From positions 1-7,104 of the forward strand of contig CBFGLF010000090.1 in NCBI GenBank assembly GCA_965649545.1: a DNA stretch of 7,104 bases, read 5' to 3'. The notes beneath the pieces are model-generated. The model did not search any database and was not told the DNA's origin. It worked only from the letters and a program-made list of their open reading frames with translations. Below are positions 1 through 7,104 of the stretch, piece after piece (within the stretch, counting starts at the first letter, position 1; each line of letters opens with the position of its first letter). The stretch is from CABHOJ01 sp965649545. Its GTDB lineage: Bacteria > Pseudomonadota > Gammaproteobacteria > Burkholderiales > Methylophilaceae. Position numbers and translations under genes: made by a program.

Positions 1-3
1 ATT

Positions 4-76
<73 letters not shown>

Positions 77-82
<6 letters not shown>

Positions 83-90
83 ATGGCCCT
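77..90. repeat. 14-bp perfect palindrome at the rpoD/tRNA junction
   Basis: AGGGCCATGGCCCT reads the same on both strands. Its right part is the 8-nt spacer directly after the rpoD stop, and its left part is the first six bases of the mature tRNA. In the transcript it can form a hairpin with a 5-bp AGGGC/GCCCT stem and a CATG loop. The leader AGGGCC also copies the tRNA's own 3' acceptor strand. The palindrome is directly visible; any effect on processing is inference. Confidence 0.85.
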
Positions 91-2013
<1,923 letters not shown>

Positions 2014-2027
2014 ATTTGACCCCAAAT
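2014..2027 (-). promoter_or_regulatory. rpoD ribosome binding site inside a small hairpin
   Basis: Directly before the rpoD ATG the minus strand reads ATTTG-GGGT-CAAAT, a 5-bp stem with a 4-nt loop. The G run that would serve as SD spans the last stem base and the loop. The stem is AU-rich and weak, so it may not matter in vivo, but the SD placement supports the ATG at 2013 over the upstream TTG. Confidence 0.4.
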
Positions 2028-2060
2028 CTTGTGCCCGCTGATGTTTGCGGAAAACCCTGC

Positions 2061-2066
2061 ATTATA
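2061..2066 (-). promoter_or_regulatory. -10 element of a probable internal rpoD promoter
   Basis: The 88-bp gap between dnaG and rpoD contains a perfect TATAAT on the minus strand, about 47 nt before the rpoD ATG. Transcription would start near 2054, giving a leader of about 40 nt. No good -35 is seen at spacings of 15-19 bp (GGAAAT at 17 bp), and there is no TG extension. It is therefore a -10 match only; an activator or an AT-rich upstream stretch would have to compensate. A separate promoter for rpoD would uncouple sigma supply from primase. Confidence 0.45.
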
Positions 2067-2101
2067 CCTGAAAAACAACACTAATTTCCGACGCCTGACC
2101 C

Positions 2102-3838
2102 CTACGACTGATTGCCCCGCCCCGATTTCAGCAGTGCTTTTTCCTCATCGGTCAGCTCACTCAGGCTCTTTTCCTTGATCCGTTCCAGCAACAGCGCATG
2201 CCGCCGTTTCGACATCAGATCCTTTAGTTGCTTGCGCGACCCCTCAAATGCAAGTGCCACATCGAGTTTTTCGTCAAATAAATGCAATTCTCGCTGGATC
2301 TCTCGCAATAAGCGCTCGTCGACCTTGGACTGCAATTCCTGTAATAAAGCTGCGGGGTTCGAGCGCGGATTCGCCAGCGCCACCTGCAAGGTGATCCTGA
2401 CGAAATCGTCCTCATCCGTATCACCTGCCACCCACTCCAGATCATCCGCCAGCGCCAGACTGGGCTGCATCAACAGCATGATGGCGAATTGCCGTTGCAA
2501 GGACACCGTGCTGCGCTGCTGCCGAGGCTGGTATTTCTGCGGCCGGCGCTCGGTGTCAGGCAAGGCGATCATGCTGCGCATCTCGTCCATCGAGACGCCC
2601 GCCAATTCGGCGATGCGCTTGCGCAAGAGCAACGCCAGCCTGGGGGCTACGATCTGCTTGAGTATCGGCTCCGCTTCGTTAAGGAAGCGCACTTTGTCCT
2701 CCTGCGACTGCAGCGGATTGTCGGCACTCAAGGTCTGCACGATGTACTGGGACAAGGGCGTGGCATTCTGCATTTCCGCTTCGAAAGCTTCCTTGCCGAA
2801 CGCGCGGACATAACTATCCGGGTCGTGTTCTTTCGGCAGGAACAGAAAATTGAGCCGCAAGCCGTCAGTCAACGCCGGCAAAGCGTTCATCGCCGCCCGC
2901 CAAGCCGCCTTCAAACCGGCCGCATCGCCATCGAAACAGAAGACGATCTCATCGGTCTGTCGCATCAACTTGGTGATATGGTAGGGCGTCGTCGCCGTAC
3001 CCAGCGCAGCCACCGCATACTCGATCCCATATTGCGCCAGGGCAACGACATCCATGTAACCTTCCACCACCAAGGCTCTGCCGGCATCGCGCATCGCCCG
3101 CCGCGCAAGAAAAAGCCCATATAATTCATGACCTTTCTGGAACAACGGAGTTTCAGGAGAATTCAGGTATTTGGGGCCGTCGTCATCGCTTTCGATGACC
3201 CGTCCGCCAAAGCCGATGACTTGGCCTTTCTGGTCGTGGATGGGGAACATGATGCGATCGCGGAAGCGATCATAGCGACGCCCCTGTTCGTTCTCGATCA
3301 CCAGCCCCGCCGTTTTCAGGACATCATGTTGATAATCGCTGAAGATGGACTGCAGATTCTGCCAGCCGGCGGGCGCATACCCCATCTGAAAACGGGCGGC
3401 GATCTGTCCGCTAAGGCCACGCCCTTTCAGGTACTCGATGGCGCGCGGAGATTTCTTCAGTTCAGCGCGATAATAATCCGATGCCTGCTGCAGGGCTTCC
3501 TGTAGGCCCGGGATCAGCTTGGCTTCGGATTTGGCGTTCTCGCGTGTCTCTTGCGGCACGATCATGCCGACCATCTTCGCCAGCTCGTGTACCGCTTCTA
3601 CGAAACTCAAGCCCTGATATTCCATGAGGAATCCGATAGCCGTGCCATGCGCGCCACAGCCGAAACAGTGATAGAACTGCTTGGTCGGACTGACGGTGAA
3701 TGAAGGGGATTTTTCGTTATGGAAGGGGCAGCAGGCGGAATAATTGGCGCCCGCTTTTTTCAAGGGAACGCTCTTATCAATGACATCGACGATATCGACG
3801 CGATTGATCAATTCCTGGATGAACGATTCTGGGATCAT
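2102..3838 (-). CDS. dnaG: DNA primase DnaG
   Basis: This 578-residue primase synthesises the short RNA primers for leading-strand initiation and Okazaki fragments at the replication fork, working with the DnaB helicase. The N-terminal CHC2 zinc ribbon is intact: C37, H40, C58, C61 (CPFH...CFGC). The catalytic core carries YDRFRDRIMFPI at about 189-200 and GGRVI at 211-215. The Toprim domain has VVEGYMD with E259 and FCFDGD with D303 and D305, the expected metal-binding acidic residues, followed by HDPDSYVR at about 338. The region after about 440 is the variable helicase-interaction domain. The start fits the family consensus (MIPESFIQELINRVDIVDVI). The sequence before the ATG (GGTCTCGTT) has no convincing SD, and an intrinsic terminator ends about 20 nt upstream. 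Both suggest deliberately low expression. The stop is TAG, 88 bp before the rpoD ATG. Confidence 0.98.
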   Translation of the reverse strand: MIPESFIQELINRVDIVDVIDKSVPLKKAGANYSACCPFHNEKSPSFTVSPTKQFYHCFGCGAHGTAIGFLMEYQGLSFVEAVHELAKMVGMIVPQETRENAKSEAKLIPGLQEALQQASDYYRAELKKSPRAIEYLKGRGLSGQIAARFQMGYAPAGWQNLQSIFSDYQHDVLKTAGLVIENEQGRRYDRFRDRIMFPIHDQKGQVIGFGGRVIESDDDGPKYLNSPETPLFQKGHELYGLFLARRAMRDAGRALVVEGYMDVVALAQYGIEYAVAALGTATTPYHITKLMRQTDEIVFCFDGDAAGLKAAWRAAMNALPALTDGLRLNFLFLPKEHDPDSYVRAFGKEAFEAEMQNATPLSQYIVQTLSADNPLQSQEDKVRFLNEAEPILKQIVAPRLALLLRKRIAELAGVSMDEMRSMIALPDTERRPQKYQPRQQRSTVSLQRQFAIMLLMQPSLALADDLEWVAGDTDEDDFVRITLQVALANPRSNPAALLQELQSKVDERLLREIQRELHLFDEKLDVALAFEGSRKQLKDLMSKRRHALLLERIKEKSLSELTDEEKALLKSGRGNQS

Positions 3839-3858
3839 AACGAGACCGATAATAGCCC

Positions 3859-3888
3859 AAAAATAAAAAAGGAGCTTTCGCTCCTCTT
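3859..3888 (-). terminator. Intrinsic terminator or attenuator between yqeY and dnaG
   Basis: On the minus strand AGGAGC-GAAA-GCTCCT forms a 6-bp stem (3880-3885 with 3870-3875) closed by a stable GAAA tetraloop. AAG/TTT pairing can extend the stem by up to three pairs, and a T-rich tract (TTTTTATTTTT) follows. This is a classical rho-independent terminator for the rpsU-yqeY transcript. No convincing promoter fits in the 20 nt before the dnaG ATG, so dnaG probably depends on read-through. The E. coli rpsU-dnaG-rpoD operon has a terminator in the comparable place (known); read-through here is inferred. Confidence 0.85.
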
Positions 3889-3914
3889 TCGACGGTTCCG
3901 GCTTTGGGTAAGTC

Positions 3915-4361
3915 TCAGGCGCTGAGCCTGGATTTAATCAAACCGGAGATCTTACCCATGTCTGCGCGCCCAACCACGAGTGGCTTGATGGCTGCCATGA
4001 CCTTGCCCATATCCTTGATGCCGCTTGCTGCAGTCTCACGGACAACCTGCTCCAGAAGGCCGTCGATCTCGGCTTCGGTCAAGGCTTGTGGCAGGTATTC
4101 CTGCAGCACGCCGACTTCGTATTTCTCGACATCCGCCAGATCATGGCGGTTGGCGGCTTCATACTGTGAGATGGAATCGCGGCGCTGCTTGAGCATCTTC
4201 TCGATGGCCTCGATGACTTGCATGTCATCGAGTTCGATGCGCTCGTCGACCTCACGCTGCTTGATCGCCGCTTGCAACAACCGGACAGCGCCCAGACGCG
4301 CGCTGTCTTTAGCGCGCATGGCAGTCTTCATGTCTTCGGTGATGCGGGCTTTCAGGGACAC
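3915..4361 (-). CDS. yqeY: GatB/YqeY domain-containing protein
   Basis: This 148-residue protein is made almost wholly of a YqeY domain, the helical domain also found at the C-terminus of the GatB subunit of Asp/Glu-tRNA amidotransferase, where it helps hold tRNA. Typical features are the N-terminus (MSLKARITEDMKTAMRAKD), the RLLQAAIKQREVDER helix, the VLQEYLPQALTEAEI segment at about 85-99 and the MGKVMAAIKP...MGKISGLIK repeat-like tail at 118-143. The cellular role of stand-alone YqeY is not well defined; tRNA contact is a guess from the domain. It starts at GTG (4361), with GGAG 8 nt upstream, 26 nt after the rpsU stop. It is therefore co-transcribed with rpsU and ends just before the intrinsic terminator. 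Its position between rpsU and dnaG recurs in proteobacteria. Confidence 0.93.
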   Translation of the reverse strand: MSLKARITEDMKTAMRAKDSARLGAVRLLQAAIKQREVDERIELDDMQVIEAIEKMLKQRRDSISQYEAANRHDLADVEKYEVGVLQEYLPQALTEAEIDGLLEQVVRETAASGIKDMGKVMAAIKPLVVGRADMGKISGLIKSRLSA

Positions 4362-4364
4362 AAC

Positions 4365-4382
4365 CAGTACTCCGTGCTACTG
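4365..4382 (-). promoter_or_regulatory. Hairpin presenting the yqeY Shine-Dalgarno sequence
   Basis: In the 26-nt rpsU-yqeY gap the minus strand reads CAGTA-(8 nt)-TACTG, a perfect 5-bp inverted repeat that one U-G pair can extend. The GGAG that serves as SD for the GTG start lies in the loop (4370-4373), just after GCAC. The hairpin ends 3 nt before the start codon. Its effect on translation is not known. Confidence 0.4.
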
Positions 4383-4387
4383 AATGC

Positions 4388-4600
4388 TTAGTAGAGCTTG
4401 GCTGGCAGGGTCTGATTGCGGATGCGACGATAGTGACGCTTAACGGCAGCGGCAGCCTTACGCTTGCGCTCCCAGGTTGGCTTCTCGTAGAACTCACGAG
4501 CGCGCAGGTCGGTCAGCAGACCGGTCTTTTCGATCATGCGCTTGAAACGGCGCAGGGCGACGTCAAACGGCTCATTTTCTTTTACACGTACGGTAGACAT
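4388..4600 (-). CDS. rpsU: 30S ribosomal protein S21
   Basis: The 70-residue, strongly basic protein is ribosomal protein S21 of the small subunit, which sits near the anti-SD end of 16S rRNA and helps initiation. The sequence STVRVKENEPFDVALRRFKR, the EFYEKPTWERKRKAAAAVKRHYRR segment and the full length are typical. I chose ATG at 4600: AAGGAAG lies 8 nt upstream and the product starts MSTVRV as expected. An in-frame GTG at 4609 would add three residues but overlaps that SD. It is the first gene of the operon, preceded by a good promoter and followed after 26 nt by yqeY. Confidence 0.97.
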   Translation of the reverse strand: MSTVRVKENEPFDVALRRFKRMIEKTGLLTDLRAREFYEKPTWERKRKAAAAVKRHYRRIRNQTLPAKLY

Positions 4601-4608
4601 TAGGCTCA

Positions 4609-4615
4609 CTTCCTT
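4609..4615 (-). promoter_or_regulatory. Strong rpsU ribosome binding site
   Basis: AAGGAAG on the minus strand lies 8 nt before ATG 4600. It is the best SD in the window and decides against the upstream in-frame GTG, which would start within it. Confidence 0.8.
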
Positions 4616-4638
4616 GAGAAGGTGCGAAAAAGTTTGCT

Positions 4639-4667
4639 ATTCTAGCGAGCTATCCATGATTTATCAA
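4639..4667 (-). promoter_or_regulatory. Sigma-70 promoter of the rpsU-yqeY-dnaG-rpoD operon
   Basis: The minus strand has TTGATA (4662-4667), a 17-bp spacer, then TAGAAT (4639-4644). Each hexamer matches consensus at 5 of 6 positions and the spacing is ideal. Initiation near 4632 would leave a leader of about 30 nt before rpsU, containing the strong SD. An 11-bp tandem repeat covers the -35 and most of the spacer. No LexA-type CTG-N10-CAG box is seen in this 100-bp region. Confidence 0.72.
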
Positions 4668-4672
4668 TGATT
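4651..4672 (-). repeat. Tandem 11-bp direct repeat over the rpsU -35
   Basis: Two adjacent units on the minus strand, AATCATTGATA and AATCATGGATA, differ at one base. The last six bases of the first unit are the -35 hexamer TTGATA; the second unit fills the first 11 bp of the spacer. An 11-bp period is about one helical turn, so the units face the same side of the DNA. It could be a regulator site or chance in AT-rich DNA. Confidence 0.6.
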
Positions 4673-4700
4673 AACTCTTAAATTTGCTTTCACCTACGGC

Positions 4701-5714
4701 ATGTTAGTACTAGGCATCGAATCCTCCTGTGACGAGACCGGCATCGCGCTTTACGATACAGAGCGAGGCCTGCTCTCGCACGCATTGCATTCGCAGATCG
4801 ACATGCACGCTGAATATGGCGGCGTCGTGCCGGAGCTGGCGTCGCGAGACCACATCCGTCGCGCCCTGCCCTTGACGCAACATGTGCTGAGAGCCGCTGG
4901 ATGCACCCTGCAGGACATCGACGGCATCGCCTATACCCAAGGCCCTGGCCTCGCTGGCGCCTTGCTCGTCGGCACCAGCATCGCCGAGTCGCTGGCCTTC
5001 ACGCTGGGGGTGGCGACGGTCGGCGTCCACCATCTGGAAGGCCATCTCCTGGCGCCGTTGCTGGAGGCGCATCCTCCGTCGTTCCCTTTTGTGGCCTTGC
5101 TGGTATCTGGCGGCCATACCCAGCTCATGCGTGTCTCCGGGATCGGCGATTACGAACTGTTGGGCGACACCCTCGACGACGCAGCGGGCGAGGCTTTTGA
5201 CAAGACGGCCAAGCTACTCGGCCTGGGCTATCCTGGCGGTCCGGCGGTCTCCAAGCTGGCCGCACTGGGCAAACCAGGCCGTTTCAAACTGCCCCGCCCC
5301 CTGCTCAACAGCGGTGACCTCAATTTCAGCTTCAGCGGCTTGAAGACCGCGGTACTGACCCTGACCAACGAACACGCACTCACTGAAGAGACCAAAGCGG
5401 ATATCGCTTACGAATTCCAGGAAGCGGTGACCGAAGTGTTGACCGCCAAATGCATGGCGGCCTTGCGTGAAACCGGCATGGACAATCTCATCGTCTCTGG
5501 TGGGGTCGGGGCCAATGCCAGGTTACGGGAACGCCTGACGCAGGCGACCGAGCGCAGGCTTTGCAAAGTGAGCTACCCACGATTGGAATTCTGCACCGAC
5601 AACGGGGCCATGATCGCCTTTGCCGGGGCCATGCGGATGTTGCATGCCCAGCAGGATGATTACGCGTTCACGGTGAGACCGCGCTGGGATCTGGCGGAAC
5701 TCAAGGCGCCCTGA
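4701..5714 (+). CDS. tsaD: tRNA N6-adenosine threonylcarbamoyltransferase TsaD
   Basis: The 337-residue TsaD (formerly Gcp/YgjD) transfers threonylcarbamoyl from TC-AMP to A37 of tRNAs that read ANN codons, working with TsaB, TsaE and TsaC in the cytoplasm. The ASKHA-type fold shows all signature blocks: GIESSCDETG (5-14), the metal-binding VHHLEGH with H111 and H115, LVSGGHTQL (134-142), DDAAGEAFDKTAKLLGLGYPGGP (159-181), LNFSFSGLKTAV (207-218), VSGGVGAN (265-272) and CTDNGAMIA with the third metal ligand D300. The length is normal. The start agrees with the family, yet the preceding bases (CACCTACGGC) contain no SD. It diverges from rpsU across 100 bp and its TGA abuts the stop of plsY. I found no convincing promoter for it. 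The nearby tRNA-Ile2 (CAU, U36/A37) belongs to its substrate class. Confidence 0.98.
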   Translation: MLVLGIESSCDETGIALYDTERGLLSHALHSQIDMHAEYGGVVPELASRDHIRRALPLTQHVLRAAGCTLQDIDGIAYTQGPGLAGALLVGTSIAESLAFTLGVATVGVHHLEGHLLAPLLEAHPPSFPFVALLVSGGHTQLMRVSGIGDYELLGDTLDDAAGEAFDKTAKLLGLGYPGGPAVSKLAALGKPGRFKLPRPLLNSGDLNFSFSGLKTAVLTLTNEHALTEETKADIAYEFQEAVTEVLTAKCMAALRETGMDNLIVSGGVGANARLRERLTQATERRLCKVSYPRLEFCTDNGAMIAFAGAMRMLHAQQDDYAFTVRPRWDLAELKAP

Positions 5715-6332
5715 TCACTTCTTGCCGAAGCCGGCCTCGGTCCCTGCCATCAGCTTTTGGATGTTACTGCGGTGCCGCCAGATCAGTAGCACAGTGATCG
5801 CAACGGTCAAGATCAGGTAATCCTTGTAAGGCAGCAGGAAATAGGCGAAGACCGGCGCTAAAACCGCCGCGACGATAGCCGCCAATGATGAATAGCGCCA
5901 GACAGCGAAGACCAGCGCCCAGGTCACCAGCACCGCCAACCCCAACCAGCCTGAAAGCGCGAGCAGCACGCCGAGGGCTGTCGCCACGCCCTTGCCGCCC
6001 TTGAAACGATAATAGACAGGGTAAAGGTGACCGATGAAGACGGCGAAACCGACCCAGCTCACTACCCACATCAGCATACCCGACTGCAGGGCCAGCCAGA
6101 CCGGGAACCATCCCTTGAACGCATCTCCCAGCAAGGTCAGCAGCGCTGCCAGCTTCTTGCCGCTGCGCAAGACATTGGTCGCACCCGGGTTACCCGATCC
6201 CACCGTGCGAGGATCCGGCAAACCGAACATGCGGCTGATGAGGATACCGAACGAGATCGAGCCTAGCAGATAGGCCGCTACGATCCAGATGACCGGGATG
6301 AAGACGACGGGAATAAAACCTAACTCGTTCAT
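5715..6332 (-). CDS. plsY: Acyl-phosphate glycerol-3-phosphate acyltransferase PlsY
   Basis: The 205-residue membrane enzyme acylates the sn-1 position of glycerol-3-phosphate with acyl-phosphate supplied by PlsX, the first step of phospholipid synthesis. Hydrophobic segments near 7-34, 61-80, 86-105, 115-145 and 148-185 fit the multi-pass PlsY topology. The three conserved loops are present: GSISFG (24-29, with Ser where Pro is common), GSGNPGATNVLRSGKK (45-60), and GHLYPVYYRFKGGKGVAT (101-118) with its glycine-rich catalytic or phosphate-binding motif. LGDAFKG (68-74) and a basic C-terminus (WRHRSNIQKL) also match. The start ATG has CATCTCCC before it, so no SD is seen, and no other start codon is close. 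It diverges from folB and converges on tsaD with no gap. PlsX is not in the window. Confidence 0.96.
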   Translation of the reverse strand: MNELGFIPVVFIPVIWIVAAYLLGSISFGILISRMFGLPDPRTVGSGNPGATNVLRSGKKLAALLTLLGDAFKGWFPVWLALQSGMLMWVVSWVGFAVFIGHLYPVYYRFKGGKGVATALGVLLALSGWLGLAVLVTWALVFAVWRYSSLAAIVAAVLAPVFAYFLLPYKDYLILTVAITVLLIWRHRSNIQKLMAGTEAGFGKK

Positions 6333-6343
6333 GGGAGATGCTC

Positions 6344-6368
6344 TAGAATTCTTTAAATGTGAATTCTA
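6344..6368. repeat. Perfect 8-bp inverted repeat between plsY and folB
   Basis: TAGAATTC and GAATTCTA are separated by 9 bp (TTTAAATGT), centred in the 59-bp divergent gap. Each arm contains a GAATTC palindrome and, read outward, a TAGAAT -10-like hexamer: 6344-6349 on plus facing folB and 6363-6368 on minus facing plsY. It may be an operator or simply a mirrored pair of -10 elements. For folB no good -35 is found upstream. Confidence 0.7.
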
Positions 6369-6391
6369 AACCATGTGGGCTGAATTGTTAG
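6363..6391 (-). promoter_or_regulatory. Possible plsY promoter
   Basis: On the minus strand CTAACA (6386-6391, 4 of 6 matches to TTGACA), a 17-bp spacer and TAGAAT (6363-6368, 5 of 6) precede plsY. Initiation near 6356 would give a leader of about 24 nt. The -35 directly abuts the folB start codon, so the two genes share their control region. Confidence 0.4.
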
Positions 6392-6748
6392 ATGGATACC
6401 ATATTCCTGAAAGAAGTGAAGGTCGAGACCAGGCTGGGTGTACCTGACTGGGAGCGATTGTCGCCGCAGACCATCATCCTCGATATCGAACTGGCCATGC
6501 CACACAGCCGCTCGTGTGAAACCGACGCCATCGATGACACGATCGATTATGGGGCCATCGTGCAGCGCATGCGCCAGACCCTGGCTGAGCGCAGCTTCAA
6601 ACTGGTCGAGGCGCTGGCAGAGCACCTTTGCCAGCTCATCCTGAAAGAATTCGGCACACCCTGGGTGAAGATCAAGGTCTCCAAACCCGGCATCCTGCCA
6701 GGCGTACATTCGCTCGGGGTGATCATCGAACGCACCAACGCCGGCTAG
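6392..6748 (+). CDS. folB: Dihydroneopterin aldolase FolB
   Basis: The 118-residue enzyme splits 7,8-dihydroneopterin into 6-hydroxymethyl-7,8-dihydropterin and glycolaldehyde in folate synthesis, usually as a ring-shaped oligomer. Family marks are MDTIFLKEVKVETRLGVPDWER at the N-terminus, DTIDYGAIVQ (49-58) with Y53, LVEALAEHL (71-79) with E73, and VKIKVSKPGILPG (92-104) with K98, the probable catalytic lysine. E21, Y53 and E73 correspond to pterin-contacting positions by family pattern; this assignment is by eye. The length is normal. The start ATG is preceded by GTTAG, with no SD. An ATG at 6373 is in another frame. Its TAG overlaps the TAG of xerD on the other strand. Confidence 0.95.
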   Translation: MDTIFLKEVKVETRLGVPDWERLSPQTIILDIELAMPHSRSCETDAIDDTIDYGAIVQRMRQTLAERSFKLVEALAEHLCQLILKEFGTPWVKIKVSKPGILPGVHSLGVIIERTNAG

Positions 6749-7104
6749 CCACGCGGGTGGTGCATGCTATGCAATTGCTTGAGACGCTCGCGCGCCACAT
6801 GGGTGTAGATCTGCGTGGTCGAAATATCCGAGTGCCCTAACAGCATCTGTACCACACGCAAGTCGGCGCCATGGTTCAACAGGTGCGTAGCGAAGGCATG
6901 TCGCAGGACATGCGGCGACAAGGGTTTGCTGATGCCAGCCAACAAGGCGTAGCGCTTGATCAGGTACCAAAAGGCTTGACGCGTCATCGCACTGCCACGC
7001 TGGGTGACGAACAGACTATCGCTCAAGCGCTTCTGCAGGATCTCCGGCCGCGATTCTCGCAAGTATCGCGAGATCCATTCCACGGCCAATTCCCCCATGG
7101 GCAC
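6745..7104 (-). CDS. xerD: Site-specific tyrosine recombinase XerD (C-terminal part, cut by the window edge)
   Basis: The frame is open to the right end, so only the last 119 codons of about 300 are here; the first visible codon is GTG inside the gene, not a start. XerD with XerC resolves chromosome dimers at dif near the division septum under FtsK control. The catalytic domain shows SPHVLRHAFATHLLNHGADL with H65 and R68 of the fragment, LLGHSDISTTQIYTHV with H91 and the nucleophile Y100, and the XerD-like tail RERLKQLHSMHHPRG. The first catalytic arginine and the lysine lie outside the window. Near-identity by eye to known XerD C-termini argues for the housekeeping recombinase and against a phage or integron integrase. 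It converges on folB with overlapping stops. Confidence 0.94.
   Translation of the reverse strand: MPMGELAVEWISRYLRESRPEILQKRLSDSLFVTQRGSAMTRQAFWYLIKRYALLAGISKPLSPHVLRHAFATHLLNHGADLRVVQMLLGHSDISTTQIYTHVARERLKQLHSMHHPRG

Noticed and set aside
2489..3124. Plus-strand frames opposite dnaG
   Set aside because: No start signal, no domain, and they lie within a complete conserved primase gene.
3839..3858. TATTAT as a -10 for a dedicated dnaG promoter
   Set aside because: The -35 position (AAAGCT) is poor and falls in the terminator stem, and initiation would be only a few bases before the ATG.
4601..4700. LexA box or IHF site as in the E. coli operon leader
   Set aside because: No CTG-N10-CAG is present, and the nearest IHF-like match (TATCAA-N4-TAA) misses the required TTR.
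5715..5755. GC-rich inverted repeat near the tsaD/plsY junction as a bidirectional terminator
   Set aside because: The short CCGA/TCGG stem lies inside plsY coding sequence and has no T tract on either side.
6353..6709. Minus-strand 118-codon frame opposite folB
   Set aside because: folB on the plus strand matches its family along its full length; the antisense frame has no recognisable features.
6745..7104. Phage or genomic-island integrase next to a tRNA attachment site
   Set aside because: The recombinase fragment looks like housekeeping XerD, the tRNA is about 6.7 kb away, only conserved core genes lie between, and I noticed no repeat of the tRNA 3' end.

Overview
This is an ordinary housekeeping stretch of a proteobacterial chromosome. 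The protein sequences (RpoD with a long acidic spacer, DnaG, FolB, XerD) and the gene order look betaproteobacterial, perhaps a Nitrosomonadales-type lineage (Gallionella, Sideroxydans or Methylophilaceae relatives). That placement comes from pattern recognition and no search was run. The DNA is moderately GC-rich and densely coding, with no gap longer than about 100 bases between genes. I see no mobile element, CRISPR array, defence locus or other novel multi-gene system.

The left two thirds (4-4600, minus strand) is a macromolecular synthesis operon, read right to left: rpsU (ribosomal protein S21), yqeY (GatB/YqeY-domain protein), dnaG (primase), rpoD (primary sigma factor), then a tRNA-Ile with a CAU anticodon that starts only 8 nt after the rpoD stop. 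A good sigma70-type promoter lies before rpsU. An intrinsic terminator or attenuator sits between yqeY and dnaG, and a TATAAT -10 element sits between dnaG and rpoD. This suggests a high-S21, low-primase, separately boosted sigma-factor arrangement like that of the classical rpsU-dnaG-rpoD operon of E. coli. The sequence supports the layout; the expression levels are inferred.

The right third holds four compactly packed genes in alternating directions. tsaD (+, tRNA t6A synthesis) diverges from rpsU across 100 bp. plsY (-, acyl-phosphate glycerol-3-phosphate acyltransferase) converges on tsaD with abutting stop codons. folB (+, dihydroneopterin aldolase) diverges from plsY across 59 bp that carry a perfect inverted repeat. 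xerD (-, tyrosine recombinase, only its C-terminal 119 codons in the window) converges on folB with overlapping stop codons.

The points most worth a second look are small-scale: the rpoD/tRNA junction with its 14-bp palindrome, the attenuator directly before a dnaG that lacks a Shine-Dalgarno (SD) sequence, an 11-bp tandem repeat over the rpsU -35, the plsY/folB inverted repeat, and the two zero-gap convergent gene ends.
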